A DNA stretch of 64,000 nucleotides from Lacticaseibacillus porcinae (GTDB lineage: Bacteria; Bacillota; Bacilli; Lactobacillales; Lactobacillaceae). The position numbers were made by a program, and so were the translations under genes. The notes beneath the pieces are model-generated. The model saw only the letters and a list, made by a program, of their open reading frames with translations. It was not told the origin of the DNA and made no database searches. The stretch is from assembly GCF_003946305.1 (NCBI RefSeq), contig NZ_RHNS01000001.1, positions 124,001-188,000 on the forward strand, in the 5' to 3' direction. Below, one piece after another: positions 1-9,064 of the stretch (positions are counted from its first letter, which is position 1; the number at the start of each line of letters is the position of its first letter).

Positions 1-748
1 GCGGGTTGGCATTGCTGTCACCTGCTACAGCATCTTTCAAGGCTTGTTTGGTGGCTTTCGATTTGTCGCTGGTGTTGCCTTTGGACAAAACGGAATCAAT
101 GTCGACGTAATACGCGTGATCGATCGTCGCCAAGGTTTTCTTGGTGGCCGCATTCCAATTTTGCACACTCGTGGTCATCGCAGTTAAATTCGGGAAGTAC
201 ACATAAAAAGGATTGTAAATCCCAAACACGTAAATCGGGGCCTTAGGATTATCTTTGCGTAAGGTTGCCACGAGCTTTGCTAAACGTTTTTGAAATTGCG
301 TATTGCCATTGGCAACATCTTTGGTGGTCATATCAAAGAAATGCTTTTGCAGCACTGCCATGAGGTCATTGCCACCAACAGTCAACGTGATGATGTTGGC
401 TTGTTTAACGGCTTTTTGAAGTTTAAGTTGGGTGTCTAAGCGATGTTGGACTTGTGGTGCCGTGTTGCCAGTCACCCCAAAGTTTGACGTTGAGACGGTA
501 TAGTCACCACTTTGTTCCAAATCACGTTTGATCAATGCCACATAACCACCGGCATTGGTCGCATCCCCGACCCCATGCGTCAACGAATCACCGACGCCGA
601 CGACGTTTAAATGTTTGACTTTCGTGGTGACCCCAGCTAAGCGCGTGGGTTCAACTTTTGGACCGAATAACTCCCACCCGCCAAAAGCAAGCAGTGCAAC
701 GATCAGCACGGTTGCTAAATTTTGCCATAAATGTTTGATCTCGTTCAC
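1..748 (-). CDS. SGNH/GDSL-type lipase/esterase, YpmR-like (3' end outside window)
   Basis: Partial: the visible part is 249 residues from a GTG start at 748, just after an in-frame stop, and it runs off the left edge. An N-terminal hydrophobic segment (residues ~11-25) looks like a membrane anchor or signal, so the catalytic part is probably outside the cell. SGNH block I is GDSLTHG, with the nucleophilic Ser around residue 50, and block III is GGND. The C-terminal D-x-x-H block lies beyond the window. The family hydrolyses esters and lysophospholipid-like substrates, but the substrate here is unknown. The neighbouring degV matches the degV-ypmR order seen in other lactobacilli. The start is tentative because its ribosome binding site is weak. 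Confidence 0.82.
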   Translation of the reverse strand, partial: MNEIKHLWQNLATVLIVALLAFGGWELFGPKVEPTRLAGVTTKVKHLNVVGVGDSLTHGVGDATNAGGYVALIKRDLEQSGDYTVSTSNFGVTGNTAPQVQHRLDTQLKLQKAVKQANIITLTVGGNDLMAVLQKHFFDMTTKDVANGNTQFQKRLAKLVATLRKDNPKAPIYVFGIYNPFYVYFPNLTAMTTSVQNWNAATKKTLATIDHAYYVDIDSVLSKGNTSDKSKATKQALKDAVAGDSNANP

Positions 749-813
749 CTCTTGTCATGATCTGTTCACCCACAACTAAAAAATGGCAGGAGTCAGCCTC
801 CTGCCAGTATGAT

Positions 814-1656
814 TTAGTCGGTGTAGCACATGATGGCAAAGGCGCCATCACCAGTATGGGTTGCGATCACCGGATCAGTCGGCCGCACCAGCACTGGCAA
901 GTTTGGCAAAACGGCTTTGATCTTGTTGCCGATTTCTTGAGCATAAGCTTCACCGCCGGCAAAACTGATCCCCACTTCTTTGAGGTTTTCAAGACCTTGC
1001 AACTTTTCCACGAAGCTATCAACGAAGCGATGCAAGGTTTTGACGCCACGGCCTTTTTGCATCACTTTCAGTTCGCCATCAGCGACTTGTAACACCACTT
1101 TGATGTTTAACAAGCTACCGACCACACCAGCCGCCTTAGACAAACGGCCGCCTTTAACTAAGTTGTCTAACGTTGACACACCCATTTGTAAAATGGTGTG
1201 ATCACGGACAGTGGCCATGCGCTTTAACACGCCATCCATATCAGCGCCGGCTTCAATGGCTTTGGCCGCTTCGATCACTTGAAAGGCCATCGCGCGGTCA
1301 GTAAAGTCGCAATCAACGACGGTCACGTCGCCATCAGACATTTCAGCAGCTTGCCGCGCTGAGTTGACCGTACCTGAAATGGCTTGCAACATATTGACGC
1401 ACAGCACTTGGCTACCATCTGCAGACAGTTCATTAAACACATCTAAGAAGGTCCCAGGTGCTGGTTGTGAAGTTTTAGGTAACGCTTTGGCTTCTGCCAT
1501 TTTTTCCATAAATTCTGTACGGGTGATGGTTTCACCATCGATGTAGACGGTGGAGTCGATCATGATGGTCAACGGGACCACGCGGATATCGTATTGCGCC
1601 ACTTCCTCCGGGGTCAGTTGGATCGAAGAATCAGTAACGAGTTTAATCTTTGCCAT
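814..1656 (-). CDS. DegV family fatty-acid-binding protein (FakB-like)
   Basis: The product is 280 aa, full length for the DegV/FakB family. These proteins bind a single fatty acid and present it to the kinase FakA for phosphorylation and entry into phospholipid synthesis. Family signatures seen are an N-terminal VTDSS around residues 7-11, a TSQPAPG loop around residue 60 and a C-terminal HTGDGAF segment. A good promoter precedes it (1698-1726). The SGNH hydrolase follows about 65 bp downstream on the same strand. Which fatty acid it prefers, and whether this paralogue works with a FakA encoded elsewhere, cannot be told from here. Confidence 0.9.
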   Translation of the reverse strand: MAKIKLVTDSSIQLTPEEVAQYDIRVVPLTIMIDSTVYIDGETITRTEFMEKMAEAKALPKTSQPAPGTFLDVFNELSADGSQVLCVNMLQAISGTVNSARQAAEMSDGDVTVVDCDFTDRAMAFQVIEAAKAIEAGADMDGVLKRMATVRDHTILQMGVSTLDNLVKGGRLSKAAGVVGSLLNIKVVLQVADGELKVMQKGRGVKTLHRFVDSFVEKLQGLENLKEVGISFAGGEAYAQEIGNKIKAVLPNLPVLVRPTDPVIATHTGDGAFAIMCYTD

Positions 1657-1697
1657 GTCGCGGCCACACTTTCTTATAGGTTAATTCACACCGCTAT

Positions 1698-1726
1698 AGT
1701 ATAACAAACAGTGGCGTGATTGTCAG
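1698..1726 (-). promoter_or_regulatory. Promoter of degV
   Basis: Read on the minus strand: -35 CTGACA (1726-1721), 17-bp spacer, -10 TATACT (1703-1698) preceded by TGT, which makes an extended -10. It lies about 40 bp before the degV start codon. Assigned by eye. Confidence 0.7.
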
Positions 1727-1740
1727 TAGTTGTCATCTAG

Positions 1741-1818
1741 TATTGAAAACTAGTTATCATTGCATACCGTATTCTAACATGCTAGAATGAGTTCGTAAAC
1801 AACATCTAGTTTCCAATA
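1741..1818. repeat. Inverted repeat bracketing the hlyIII promoter
   Basis: TATTGAAAACTAG at 1741-1753 and CTAGTTTCCAATA at 1806-1818 are reverse complements at 12 of 13 positions. The centres are 65 bp apart, about six helical turns. The left arm is upstream of -35. The right arm is in the leader just before the Shine-Dalgarno sequence. It could be a pair of regulator sites. The regulator is unknown. Confidence 0.5.
1760..1788 (+). promoter_or_regulatory. Promoter of the hlyIII-like gene
   Basis: -35 TTGCAT (1760-1765), exact 17-bp spacer, -10 TAGAAT (1783-1788) with an extended TGC. Transcription should start near 1795, about 43 nt before the start codon. The promoter sits inside the inverted repeat 1741-1818. 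Confidence 0.75.
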
Positions 1819-1837
1819 CCAGATATGGAGGTTGCGT

Positions 1838-2476
1838 ATGCAATTGACCAAACAAAATACAAATTATCGCTTCACTAATGAAACCTTGAGTGCCACCACC
1901 CACGCCACAGGCTTAGGGATGGCGATCATCGGCACCATTGCGTTAGCCTTTCGCGCTGGCGACTCGCCGCTGAGGTTGGTGACATTTATCGGCTTTGGCA
2001 TCGCGTTGATTTTGCTTTATTCAGCATCAACGGCGTTTCATAGTTTCTACTTCACCAAAGCCCGCCATGTGCTGCAAGTCCTCGATCATTCCGGGGTGTT
2101 CATTTTGATCGCCGGCTCATACTTGCCTTATTGCCTAGTCACCATCGGCGGTGGCTTAGGACTCGGCTTGTTGATCGCGATTTGGAGTTTGTGTTTAGCT
2201 GGTATCTTGTATAAATGCTTCTTTATCGGCAAGCTGAAATATTTGGAAACCAGCATTTACGTGATTTTAGGGTGGCTATGTTTGATCGGCATTCGCCCAC
2301 TGTGGGCCGGGCTTGGTCCCATCGGCTTTTGGTTGTTAGTAGCAGGCGGTGTTGCTTATACCTTCGGCGCTGTGCTTTATTCACAAAAACAAATTCCTTA
2401 CATTCACGTGATCTGGCATTTGTTTGTGATGTTGGGCTCAGCGTGCATGTATGCATCGATTTACTTATTTGTTTAA
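1838..2476 (+). CDS. Haemolysin III / YqfA family membrane protein (PAQR fold)
   Basis: The product is 212 aa from the ATG at 1838, which has GGAGG six bases upstream; a TTG two codons earlier is less likely. It has about seven hydrophobic segments. The conserved motifs STAFHSFYF (near residue 65), LDHSGVFILIAGSY (near residue 85) and a C-terminal IHVIWHLFVMLGS supply the Ser/Asp/His cluster that in the PAQR/CREST superfamily binds zinc and is proposed to act as a hydrolase. The name haemolysin III is historical, and a role in membrane homeostasis is more likely. It is a lone plus-strand gene, divergent from degV and closed by a strong terminator. Confidence 0.88.
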   Translation: MQLTKQNTNYRFTNETLSATTHATGLGMAIIGTIALAFRAGDSPLRLVTFIGFGIALILLYSASTAFHSFYFTKARHVLQVLDHSGVFILIAGSYLPYCLVTIGGGLGLGLLIAIWSLCLAGILYKCFFIGKLKYLETSIYVILGWLCLIGIRPLWAGLGPIGFWLLVAGGVAYTFGAVLYSQKQIPYIHVIWHLFVMLGSACMYASIYLFV

Positions 2477-2482
2477 AATTTC

Positions 2483-2517
2483 TCGGTCAAGTCGGATGCG
2501 GCTTGGCCGATTTTTTT
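2483..2517 (+). terminator. Intrinsic terminator of the hlyIII-like gene
   Basis: A 12-bp stem (2483-2494 with 2499-2510, two G-U pairs), loop GATG, then seven T (2511-2517). Confidence 0.88.
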
Positions 2518-2520
2518 GAC

Positions 2521-2551
2521 AAAAAACGCCGTAACCACTTAGGTTACGACG
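2521..2551 (-). terminator. Intrinsic terminator of thyA-dfrA
   Basis: On the minus strand a 10-bp stem (2542-2551 with 2527-2536) is followed by a run of six U (2526-2521). It lies just after the dfrA stop and back to back with the hlyIII terminator. Confidence 0.85.
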
Positions 2552-2558
2552 TTGTTAA

Positions 2559-3047
2559 CTAACGCTTTTCCCAACGTTCAAACACATGTGTCAACGCGGG
2601 ATCATCATTTTCTACAAGCCGTGAGGAAACCAATTGATAGTCAGACCAAGGTAAGTCGACCATGGTCACATCCCCATCGAAGGTCCCAGCAAGGCGCGTC
2701 ACCAACAACGTATCAGGCCAGGCTTTCAGACTTTCAAACACCCCAGCGCCACCTGTGATCACCAGATCTTGATCTGGGTGTTGTGCCTGTAACTCCCGCA
2801 ATTCAGCGCCTGAATGCACCACAATGGCGCCAGGAGCATCACAGTTGGGGTCGCGCGACAACACGACGTTAGTCCGCCCAGGCAATGGTCGTTTTGGCAA
2901 GGCAACATAAGTTTTGCGCCCCATCACGGTCAGTGTCCCTAAGGTTTGTTGTTTGAAGTATTTCAAATCATCTGGCAAATGCCATGGCAGCGAGCCATTT
3001 TTGCCGATGGTGCCTTGTGCGTCTTCTGCCCATAAAAATGCGATCAT
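2559..3047 (-). CDS. dfrA: Dihydrofolate reductase
   Basis: The product is 162 aa, the usual size for bacterial DHFR. It reduces dihydrofolate to tetrahydrofolate with NADPH and is the target of trimethoprim. Seen are the N-terminal strand with W-A-x-D, the LPWHLPDDLKYF segment carrying the catalytic acidic residue (near residue 27), VMGRKTY for NADPH binding, and the GG pair near residue 95. It starts 11 bp after the thyA stop on the same strand, so it is co-transcribed with the enzyme that generates its substrate. This is a standard folate pair. Confidence 0.96.
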   Translation of the reverse strand: MIAFLWAEDAQGTIGKNGSLPWHLPDDLKYFKQQTLGTLTVMGRKTYVALPKRPLPGRTNVVLSRDPNCDAPGAIVVHSGAELRELQAQHPDQDLVITGGAGVFESLKAWPDTLLVTRLAGTFDGDVTMVDLPWSDYQLVSSRLVENDDPALTHVFERWEKR

Positions 3048-3058
3048 CGTTTACTCCT

Positions 3059-4015
3059 TTATACAGCCACCGGCGCTTTGATCGCCGGATAAGGGTCATA
3101 ATCAAGGACTTTGATATCGTCCATTTGAAAATCAAACACATCTTTGATGTCAGGATTCAACCACAACTTCGGCGCCGGGCGTGGCGTGCGGCTGAGTTGC
3201 TCATGAATTTGATCGATGTGATTGGTGTAAATATGGGCATCGCCGAAGGTATGAATGAAGTTGCCGACTTGTAAATCGCACACTTGCGCGATCAAATGTG
3301 TCAGTAGAGCATATGAGGCGATGTTGAATGGCACCCCTAAAAACATATCTGCAGAGCGTTGATACAATTGCAGCGACAACTTGCCATCATTCACGTAAAA
3401 CTGATACATCGTGTGGCATGGTGGCAACGCCATGGTCGGGACATCTTCAGGATTCCAAGCACTGACAATCAAGCGGCGAGAGTTAGGGTTGGTTTTGATT
3501 TGTTCGATCACATCCCCAAGTTGATCAATGGTGTCGCCAGTTGAGGTCTTCCAAGCACGCCACTGACTGCCGTAAACATTGCCAAGATCACCAAATTTAG
3601 CCGCAAAGTCATCATCTTCAAGCACTTGTTGATTAAATTTGGCCATTTGTTCATGATAAACTTTTGCAAACTCGGGGTCTTTGAGCCGGCGTTGCCCGAA
3701 ATTCGCCATATCAGGGCCGGTGTAGGTACTCGAATTGACATAACGTTCAAAGGCCCATTCATCCCAAATGTGGTTTTTGTGCTTGAGCAAATATTGAATA
3801 TTGGTATCGCCGTGCAAGAACCATAGTAATTCGCTTTTGATCAATCCAAAAGGCACTTTTTTAGTGGTTAGCAGCGGAAAGCCTTGGCTCAAGTCAAATC
3901 GTAACTGCGCACCGAAGTGACTATAAGTCCCAGTACCAGTGCGATCGCCTTTGAAGTCACCTTCGTTTAAAATCTGTTGGCAAAGATCCAAATATGGTTG
4001 TTCAAGACTAGCCAT
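3059..4015 (-). CDS. thyA: Thymidylate synthase
   Basis: The product is 318 aa. It methylates dUMP to dTMP using methylene-tetrahydrofolate and releases dihydrofolate, which DfrA recycles. The catalytic Cys is in [11 protein letters not shown], with the phosphate-binding RR upstream in [12 protein letters not shown]. The C-terminal KAPVAV end is typical of the family. The length of 318, rather than the 264 of E. coli, reflects the central insertion usual in lactobacilli. It lies 9 bp after the ABC-F stop and upstream of dfrA, so all three may share transcripts from the ABC-F promoter. Confidence 0.97.
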   Translation of the reverse strand: MASLEQPYLDLCQQILNEGDFKGDRTGTGTYSHFGAQLRFDLSQGFPLLTTKKVPFGLIKSELLWFLHGDTNIQYLLKHKNHIWDEWAFERYVNSSTYTGPDMANFGQRRLKDPEFAKVYHEQMAKFNQQVLEDDDFAAKFGDLGNVYGSQWRAWKTSTGDTIDQLGDVIEQIKTNPNSRRLIVSAWNPEDVPTMALPPCHTMYQFYVNDGKLSLQLYQRSADMFLGVPFNIASYALLTHLIAQVCDLQVGNFIHTFGDAHIYTNHIDQIHEQLSRTPRPAPKLWLNPDIKDVFDFQMDDIKVLDYDPYPAIKAPVAV

Positions 4016-4024
4016 GATGTCCTC

Positions 4025-5917
4025 CTAGTTGACGTATTCATCCAATGCAGCAAAGCGGTCAAACATTTCATCAAGTTGCGCATTGGCATCATCGATTTGT
4101 TGTTGCAAACCACCAAGTTTTTGATAATCGTTGCCATCAGTGGCATCCATTTCTGCTTGCCAAGCTGAGATCTGATCATCTAACGCATCCATTTTTTCTT
4201 GCAGCTGGTCGTGTTCGATGGATTCGGCGTAGGTTAACTTGGTTTTAACTTTAGGGGTATCGGCATCCACTGGTGCCACTTTAGGTTTTGCCGTCGGCGT
4301 TGGCGCGGCGGGTTGATCAGCCTGCTTAGCCAAATAATCCGTAAACATGCCCACGGCGCGCTCAATTTTGGCATTGCCGTCAAAAATCAACAAGTGATCG
4401 GCGACTTTATCTAAGAAGTAGCGGTCATGGCTGACGGTGATCACAGTACCTGGGAATTGTTCCAAATAGTCTTCTAACACTGTTAGCGTCGCCACATCTA
4501 AGTCGTTGGTGGGTTCATCTAACAACAAGACGTTGGGTTGTTCCATTAAAATCGCTAACAGATACAACCGGCGTTTCTCGCCACCAGACAAACGACCGAT
4601 CAATTCACCATGCATGCTGCGTGGGAACAAGAATTGCTCCAAAAGCTGAGTGACCGTGATACGTTCACCTGAATCTGTGACTAGCCCTTCGGCGATCGAT
4701 TGCAAATAGGCGATCACCCGCTTGTCATTGGGTAAGTCTTGGGACAATTGCGTGTAGTAGCCAAGTTTCACCGTTTCACCAAGTTCAAAAACCCCAGAAT
4801 CGAGTTTGCGTGCACCTGCGATCACGTTCAACAATGTGGATTTCCCGGCACCATTTTGTCCGGTGATGCCGATGCGCTGACCGGGTTGCACCAACCAATC
4901 AAAATCATTGAGAATGTGATGATCGCCGATCGTTAAGTTCGCGCCTTTAAAAACGATCACTTTCTTACCAAGGCGCGTGGAAGCAACTTTCATTTCCACT
5001 TGCCCTTGGGCTTCAGGGCGATCATTCATATTTTGTTTAATGTCATTGAAGCGATTGATCCGCGCTTGTTGTTTCGTTGACCGCGCTTGCGCACCAGCAT
5101 GCATCCAAGCGAGTTCTTGTTTGTAAAGCTGTTGTTCTTTGTGGGCCGCCACGGTGTCGGCTGCGACTTGCTCAGCTTTTTTCTCAACATAGGCTTCATA
5201 GTTACCCGTGTATTGATAAAGTGTCCCGTGGTCGAGTTCCCAAATGGCATTGGCCACGCGATCTAAAAAGTAGCGATCATGCGTGACCACCAGCAAGGCG
5301 CCTTTGTAAGTGCTGAGGCGCTTTTCTAGCCAAGCGATCGAATCAAAGTCCAAGTGGTTGGTCGGTTCATCTAAAATCAACAAATCAGGTGATTCGATCA
5401 ACACTTGTGCCAAGCCTACCCGCTTTTGTTGACCACCAGATAAACTCCCGATTGTTTGATCAAGATCAGGTAAATGCAGCTGTGTCAAAATGGTTTTAAT
5501 GTCTGTATCCACCGACCATGCATCTGTTTGGGTCATGGCAGCATCCGCTTTTTCATAGCGACTTTGCGCTTGGGCGTCCATAGGATCTTTGGTGTAAGCC
5601 GCAAGTGCGCTTTGATATTGACGCAGTGCCGCAAATACTGGGCCTTGGCCGCCATATACGGCATCCATAATTTTTTTATTGGGATCAAGTTCAGGTTTCT
5701 GGGCCAAATACGCGATCCGATAAGTTTTACTGGTTTCCACCGTGCCTGCATCAAAGGGATCGGTATCGGCTAAACCGTTTAATAACGTGGTTTTCCCTGT
5801 CCCATTGACGCCGATCAAGCCGATGCGGTCGCCTTGATTGATCAAAAAGTCGATCGATTTAAATAATTGTTTGTCGCCATACGCCTTGCTGACGCCTGTT
5901 GCGCTTAATGTTTGCAT
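4025..5917 (-). CDS. ABC-F family ribosome-associated ATPase, Uup-like
   Basis: The product is 630 aa from the ATG at 5917, with GAGGAG upstream. A longer in-frame start at 5974 has no such site. It has two ABC ATPase domains in one chain and no membrane segments. NBD1 carries GVNGTGKTT, LSGGQQKR and LLILDEPTNHLD. NBD2 carries GQNGAGKST, LSGGEKRR and LLLDEPTNDLD. Between them is the Lys/Gln-rich linker (~residues 240-310) that reaches the peptidyl-transferase centre in ABC-F proteins. A C-terminal coiled coil (~residues 560-630) marks the Uup subgroup. Members resolve stalled ribosomes, and some give antibiotic resistance by target protection. Location among thyA and cca suggests housekeeping. 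Confidence 0.9.
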   Translation of the reverse strand: MQTLSATGVSKAYGDKQLFKSIDFLINQGDRIGLIGVNGTGKTTLLNGLADTDPFDAGTVETSKTYRIAYLAQKPELDPNKKIMDAVYGGQGPVFAALRQYQSALAAYTKDPMDAQAQSRYEKADAAMTQTDAWSVDTDIKTILTQLHLPDLDQTIGSLSGGQQKRVGLAQVLIESPDLLILDEPTNHLDFDSIAWLEKRLSTYKGALLVVTHDRYFLDRVANAIWELDHGTLYQYTGNYEAYVEKKAEQVAADTVAAHKEQQLYKQELAWMHAGAQARSTKQQARINRFNDIKQNMNDRPEAQGQVEMKVASTRLGKKVIVFKGANLTIGDHHILNDFDWLVQPGQRIGITGQNGAGKSTLLNVIAGARKLDSGVFELGETVKLGYYTQLSQDLPNDKRVIAYLQSIAEGLVTDSGERITVTQLLEQFLFPRSMHGELIGRLSGGEKRRLYLLAILMEQPNVLLLDEPTNDLDVATLTVLEDYLEQFPGTVITVSHDRYFLDKVADHLLIFDGNAKIERAVGMFTDYLAKQADQPAAPTPTAKPKVAPVDADTPKVKTKLTYAESIEHDQLQEKMDALDDQISAWQAEMDATDGNDYQKLGGLQQQIDDANAQLDEMFDRFAALDEYVN

Positions 5918-5945
5918 GTAAATGCTCCTCGTTGTTCTAAGCTTT

Positions 5946-5974
5946 AGTTTAACAAAAATTACCGCGGCATACAA
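5946..5974 (-). promoter_or_regulatory. Promoter of the ABC-F gene
   Basis: On the minus strand: -35 TTGTAT (5974-5969), 17-bp spacer, -10 TAAACT (5951-5946) with an extended TGT. It lies directly after the cca terminator. Confidence 0.6.
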
Positions 5975-5995
5975 AAAAGACCGCCGAGGCGATCT
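5973..5995 (-). terminator. Intrinsic terminator of cca
   Basis: On the minus strand an 8-bp stem (5995-5988 with 5985-5978, two G-U pairs) with a two-base loop precedes a run of U (5978-5973). It directly follows the cca stop codon. Confidence 0.75.
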
Positions 5996-6000
5996 TCGGA

Positions 6001-7182
6001 TTAGTCATTTAACGCAGCGTTCAACAAGCTAGTTTCATCATTATGCAAGTTGCCAGATACCACTGCTTGCTCCAGTTGATGAAGGGTTTGGCCGAGCTTT
6101 GGACCTGGCTTCATGCCATGTTTGATCAACATGCCACCATCGACTGCTAACGCTTTGCTGGATTTAATCGGCAATGCAACGTAAGCATTCAAAATCGTTT
6201 GTTCGTCAAAGCCTGGTTGTAAATATTGTTGCGCAGCCGCGGCGGCTGTCACACCTTCAAGGCCGGCTTCATATAACGCCCAAGGGTCATCGGCGGACAA
6301 TTTAGGTAACAATGCCACTGCCCGCTGCACCGTATTGCTCAAGGCATTGGCTTGCTTCCAAGCTTTCATCAACTTAACTACCGGTAAATTCAACCCAGCT
6401 GCGATCAACGTCCACACCACCGCTTCTGAAGTGATCGGCGTCGGATCGATCGCCGCTAAATTCTCCAGCGCTTGTTGATGACCGGCAAACATTGGGGCAT
6501 GTTCACTGAGCCCTGTGGCCACAAAATCTGCTAAACCAGCAGTTCGCGCTTGCCCTAACATCATTTTGACAAATTCTGTGGCAATACGTTCCACGGAAAT
6601 TTTTTCCAGCAAGGCGGCATTTTCTTGAATGGCGTGTTTGGTCGCTGCTTCAATCGAGAAGTTCAATTGACTTTCAAAGCGGACCGCCCGCATCATCCGC
6701 AGCGCATCTTCATGGAAGCGTTCATGGGCATCCCCCACGGCGCGCAACACCTGATGATGCATGTCGTCGATGCCACCAAATAAGTCTACCACCGTGCCAT
6801 CATGGCGTGCAGCTAACGCATTGACGGTGAAGTCGCGGCGCTTTAAGTCTTCTGACAACGACCGCACAAACGTCACATGATCGGGACGGCGGAAATCTTG
6901 ATATGTCGATTCCGTCCGAAAAGTCGTCACTTCATAGCCGACGCCATGCTGCAATACCATCACAGTGCCATGTTGAATGCCAGTGTCGACAGTTTTATGA
7001 AAGATCTGCTTAATTTCTTCAGGATAAGCGGAGCTGGCGATGTCGACGTCATGAATCGGCAACCCTAACAACGCGTCGCGGACACTGCCTCCGACAAAAT
7101 ACGCTTCATATCCCGCCGCTTCGATGGCTTGTAAAATCGGGATCGCTGCTTGAAAATCTGGATGCGTTAAATCAATTTGCAT
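6001..7182 (-). CDS. cca: CCA tRNA nucleotidyltransferase (class II)
   Basis: The product is 393 aa from the ATG at 7182, with a GAGGTG site; the in-frame start 18 bp upstream is poorer. It adds or repairs the 3' CCA of tRNAs. The class II head domain shows [10 protein letters not shown] (residues ~29-38), the metal-binding DVDIAS (near 46), [10 protein letters not shown] (near 107) and the [11 protein letters not shown] region (near 150). The remaining ~200 residues form the helical neck and tail. The length fits the Firmicute enzyme. It lies downstream of the TPR protein (30 bp gap), so the two probably form an operon. Confidence 0.95.
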   Translation of the reverse strand: MQIDLTHPDFQAAIPILQAIEAAGYEAYFVGGSVRDALLGLPIHDVDIASSAYPEEIKQIFHKTVDTGIQHGTVMVLQHGVGYEVTTFRTESTYQDFRRPDHVTFVRSLSEDLKRRDFTVNALAARHDGTVVDLFGGIDDMHHQVLRAVGDAHERFHEDALRMMRAVRFESQLNFSIEAATKHAIQENAALLEKISVERIATEFVKMMLGQARTAGLADFVATGLSEHAPMFAGHQQALENLAAIDPTPITSEAVVWTLIAAGLNLPVVKLMKAWKQANALSNTVQRAVALLPKLSADDPWALYEAGLEGVTAAAAAQQYLQPGFDEQTILNAYVALPIKSSKALAVDGGMLIKHGMKPGPKLGQTLHQLEQAVVSGNLHNDETSLLNAALND

Positions 7183-7212
7183 AAAAACACCTCGCTTCAA
7201 CTATACCAGAAA

Positions 7213-8475
7213 TTAGTTTTCTGCGTTTAATTCATCTAAGCGAGCTTGCATTTGATCGTCATCAGGGACCAACGCCACATACCGCGTAAGCGCGGCTTTG
7301 AGTTCGGCGATGGCGGCAGTAGATTGGAAAAAGTCGATGATATCGCGCAAAAAGTCTGGAGAATCTTGGAAAGAACCAAAGGCCAACAAGTAGTTCTCCC
7401 GCGCGTGATCAACGTCATCGATGCGATCATAAGATTTCGCCAAATTCCAATAGATCTGCGGATCTACATCGCCCGATTTGTCGATTGCTTCCAAAAAGGC
7501 GATATTATCGTCGTCTTCGTGCTTGGCTAAGAGCAAATTACTCCATGACAACATCACTGCTTGGTTTTCTGGATCAATGGCGCGGGCTTTTTGTAAATAA
7601 GTCGTCGCCAAGTCGTTGTCTTCTTCCTTCAACGCCAAATCTGCGCCAACCGCAAATAAGTCAGGATTCGTGTCATCAACTTGGATCCCTGATTGTACCG
7701 TCGATAACGCTTCTTGTTGTTGGTGATCAGCAACTTGTGCTTGTGCCAATGGCAAATAGGCATTGGCAAAGCTTGGATCTTCTTCCAACACGGTTTTTAA
7801 GGTGTCAATGGCGCGCGGATAGTCTTTGAGTTGTAGATACAAACTCCCTAGCGTAAAGCGACTGTTGAAATCAAGGGTATCGCCGAGTTCTTCAAACACC
7901 GCCACAGCATCTTCATATTGGCCGAGGTTAGCGAGCACGGCACCATAGTGGGCTTTCACCGACACATTGGCAATGTCGTCAACGCCTGCGGCAATCAAAT
8001 CAGAATAGGCAACTGCGGCTTGTGAGTCTTTGCCCCAGTCGAAATACAATTCCCCTAACGCAAAAGTCACCACTGGTTCATCAGGGGCTAAGCGTTGGGC
8101 CGTGAGTAATTTTTGTTCGCTGACTTCATATAACCCTTGCGTTTGATAAACATCCGCTTGGGTCATTAACCCAGCAACATAACTATCGGAATCAGGTTGG
8201 ATCTGGGCCAAATAGTTCAACGCTTTATCTGGATCCCCATTAGAAACTGCAATATCGGCAAGATTTGCGCGCAAATCATCCATTTCAGGATATTTGCCTA
8301 GCAATTCTTCATAAATGCGTTGCGCTTGGCCGATAAAGCCTAACGCATATAATTCCCCTGCCAGGTTATACAACGTTTCATCATCGTCTTGTTGCAAAGC
8401 TTGGGTGAATAACTCCCGGGCTTGGGCTTGATCGCCTTTTTCTAAAGCCGCTAACATTTGTTCTGAAAAGCTCAT
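7213..8475 (-). CDS. Tetratricopeptide repeat protein (YpiA-like)
   Basis: The product is 420 aa from the ATG at 8475, preceded by GGAGG. It is strongly acidic and made of about ten 34-residue TPR units with the usual A/L/Y spacing (for example near residues 20-90, 130-200 and 220-300). There is no signal peptide, membrane segment or enzyme motif. TPR proteins are scaffolds. In Firmicutes this gene often sits next to cca, but its partner is not known to me. It starts 22 bp downstream of the HU terminator with no clear promoter of its own, so it probably depends on readthrough from HU. Confidence 0.85.
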   Translation of the reverse strand: MSFSEQMLAALEKGDQAQARELFTQALQQDDDETLYNLAGELYALGFIGQAQRIYEELLGKYPEMDDLRANLADIAVSNGDPDKALNYLAQIQPDSDSYVAGLMTQADVYQTQGLYEVSEQKLLTAQRLAPDEPVVTFALGELYFDWGKDSQAAVAYSDLIAAGVDDIANVSVKAHYGAVLANLGQYEDAVAVFEELGDTLDFNSRFTLGSLYLQLKDYPRAIDTLKTVLEEDPSFANAYLPLAQAQVADHQQQEALSTVQSGIQVDDTNPDLFAVGADLALKEEDNDLATTYLQKARAIDPENQAVMLSWSNLLLAKHEDDDNIAFLEAIDKSGDVDPQIYWNLAKSYDRIDDVDHARENYLLAFGSFQDSPDFLRDIIDFFQSTAAIAELKAALTRYVALVPDDDQMQARLDELNAEN

Positions 8476-8496
8476 GGGTACCTCCATCCATTCGCG

Positions 8497-8531
8497 AAAA
8501 AACGGCCGAATCCCATGGGGACTCAGCCGTT
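8497..8531 (-). terminator. Intrinsic terminator of the HU gene
   Basis: On the minus strand a 14-bp stem (8531-8518 with 8514-8501, two G-U pairs), three-base loop and a run of U (8502-8497). Little space remains before the TPR gene, so termination is probably partial. Confidence 0.85.
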
Positions 8532-8554
8532 ATGTGTATCATTGTCTCAGGAGA

Positions 8555-8830
8555 CTACTTAACAGCGTCCTTGAGAGCCTTACCAGGCTTGAATGCTGGT
8601 ACTTTGGAAGCAGGGATTTCGATCTCTGCACCAGTTTGAGGGTTGCGGCCTTTACGAGCAGCGCGTTCGCGCACTTCGAAGTTACCGAAACCGATCAGTT
8701 GAACCTTAGCACCTGCAGCCAAGTTATCTTGGATCGAAGAGAATACGGCGTCAACCGCAGCAGTTGCGTCTTTCTTGGTTAAACCAGTCTTTTCCACAAC
8801 GCTTTCGATCAATTCAGCTTTGTTTGCCAT
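8555..8830 (-). CDS. hup: DNA-binding protein HU
   Basis: The product is 91 aa from the ATG at 8830, which has a strong GGAGGTG upstream. It is the small basic histone-like protein that bends DNA and compacts the nucleoid as a dimer. It shows MANKAELI at the N-terminus, the family pattern [13 protein letters not shown] (near residue 46), the flexible arm RNPQTGAEI (near 60), and a Lys-rich C-terminus. It is a single-gene transcript with its own extended -10 promoter, a long structured leader and a strong terminator, consistent with high expression. Confidence 0.97.
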   Translation of the reverse strand: MANKAELIESVVEKTGLTKKDATAAVDAVFSSIQDNLAAGAKVQLIGFGNFEVRERAARKGRNPQTGAEIEIPASKVPAFKPGKALKDAVK

Positions 8831-8853
8831 GAGCAATTTCACCTCCATATAGA

Positions 8854-8899
8854 TTTAAGTGATTTCCACTTAAAGTCCCAACTGTGAGTTGCCTCACAG
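8854..8899 (-). promoter_or_regulatory. Structured 5' leader of HU mRNA
   Basis: Two hairpins lie between promoter and start codon. One is CTGTGAG/CTCACAG (8899-8893 with 8888-8882, loop of 4). The other is a perfect 8-bp TTTAAGTG/CACTTAAA stem (8874-8867 with 8861-8854, loop of 5) ending about 15 nt before the Shine-Dalgarno sequence. They may stabilise the mRNA or control translation. Confidence 0.5.
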
Positions 8900-8942
8900 C
8901 ATGAGGAAACAATGACCAATACGTATCACTATTTCATGCTTA

Positions 8943-8971
8943 AAGATAGCACACCAACGCCGGTGTAGCAA
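8943..8971 (-). promoter_or_regulatory. Promoter of the HU gene
   Basis: On the minus strand: -35 TTGCTA (8971-8966), 17-bp spacer, -10 TATCTT (8948-8943) with an extended TGC. The leader is ~105 nt. The 216-bp gap between HU and der otherwise shows only the leader hairpins. Confidence 0.65.
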
Positions 8972-9064
8972 GGGTTTTCGCGTTTTTAAGCCAAAAGTTG
9001 ACCACAATCAGCCTAAAATTCATTGAAAATTGCCTCATCTGCTTGCAAGCGCCGACAAGCTTGA

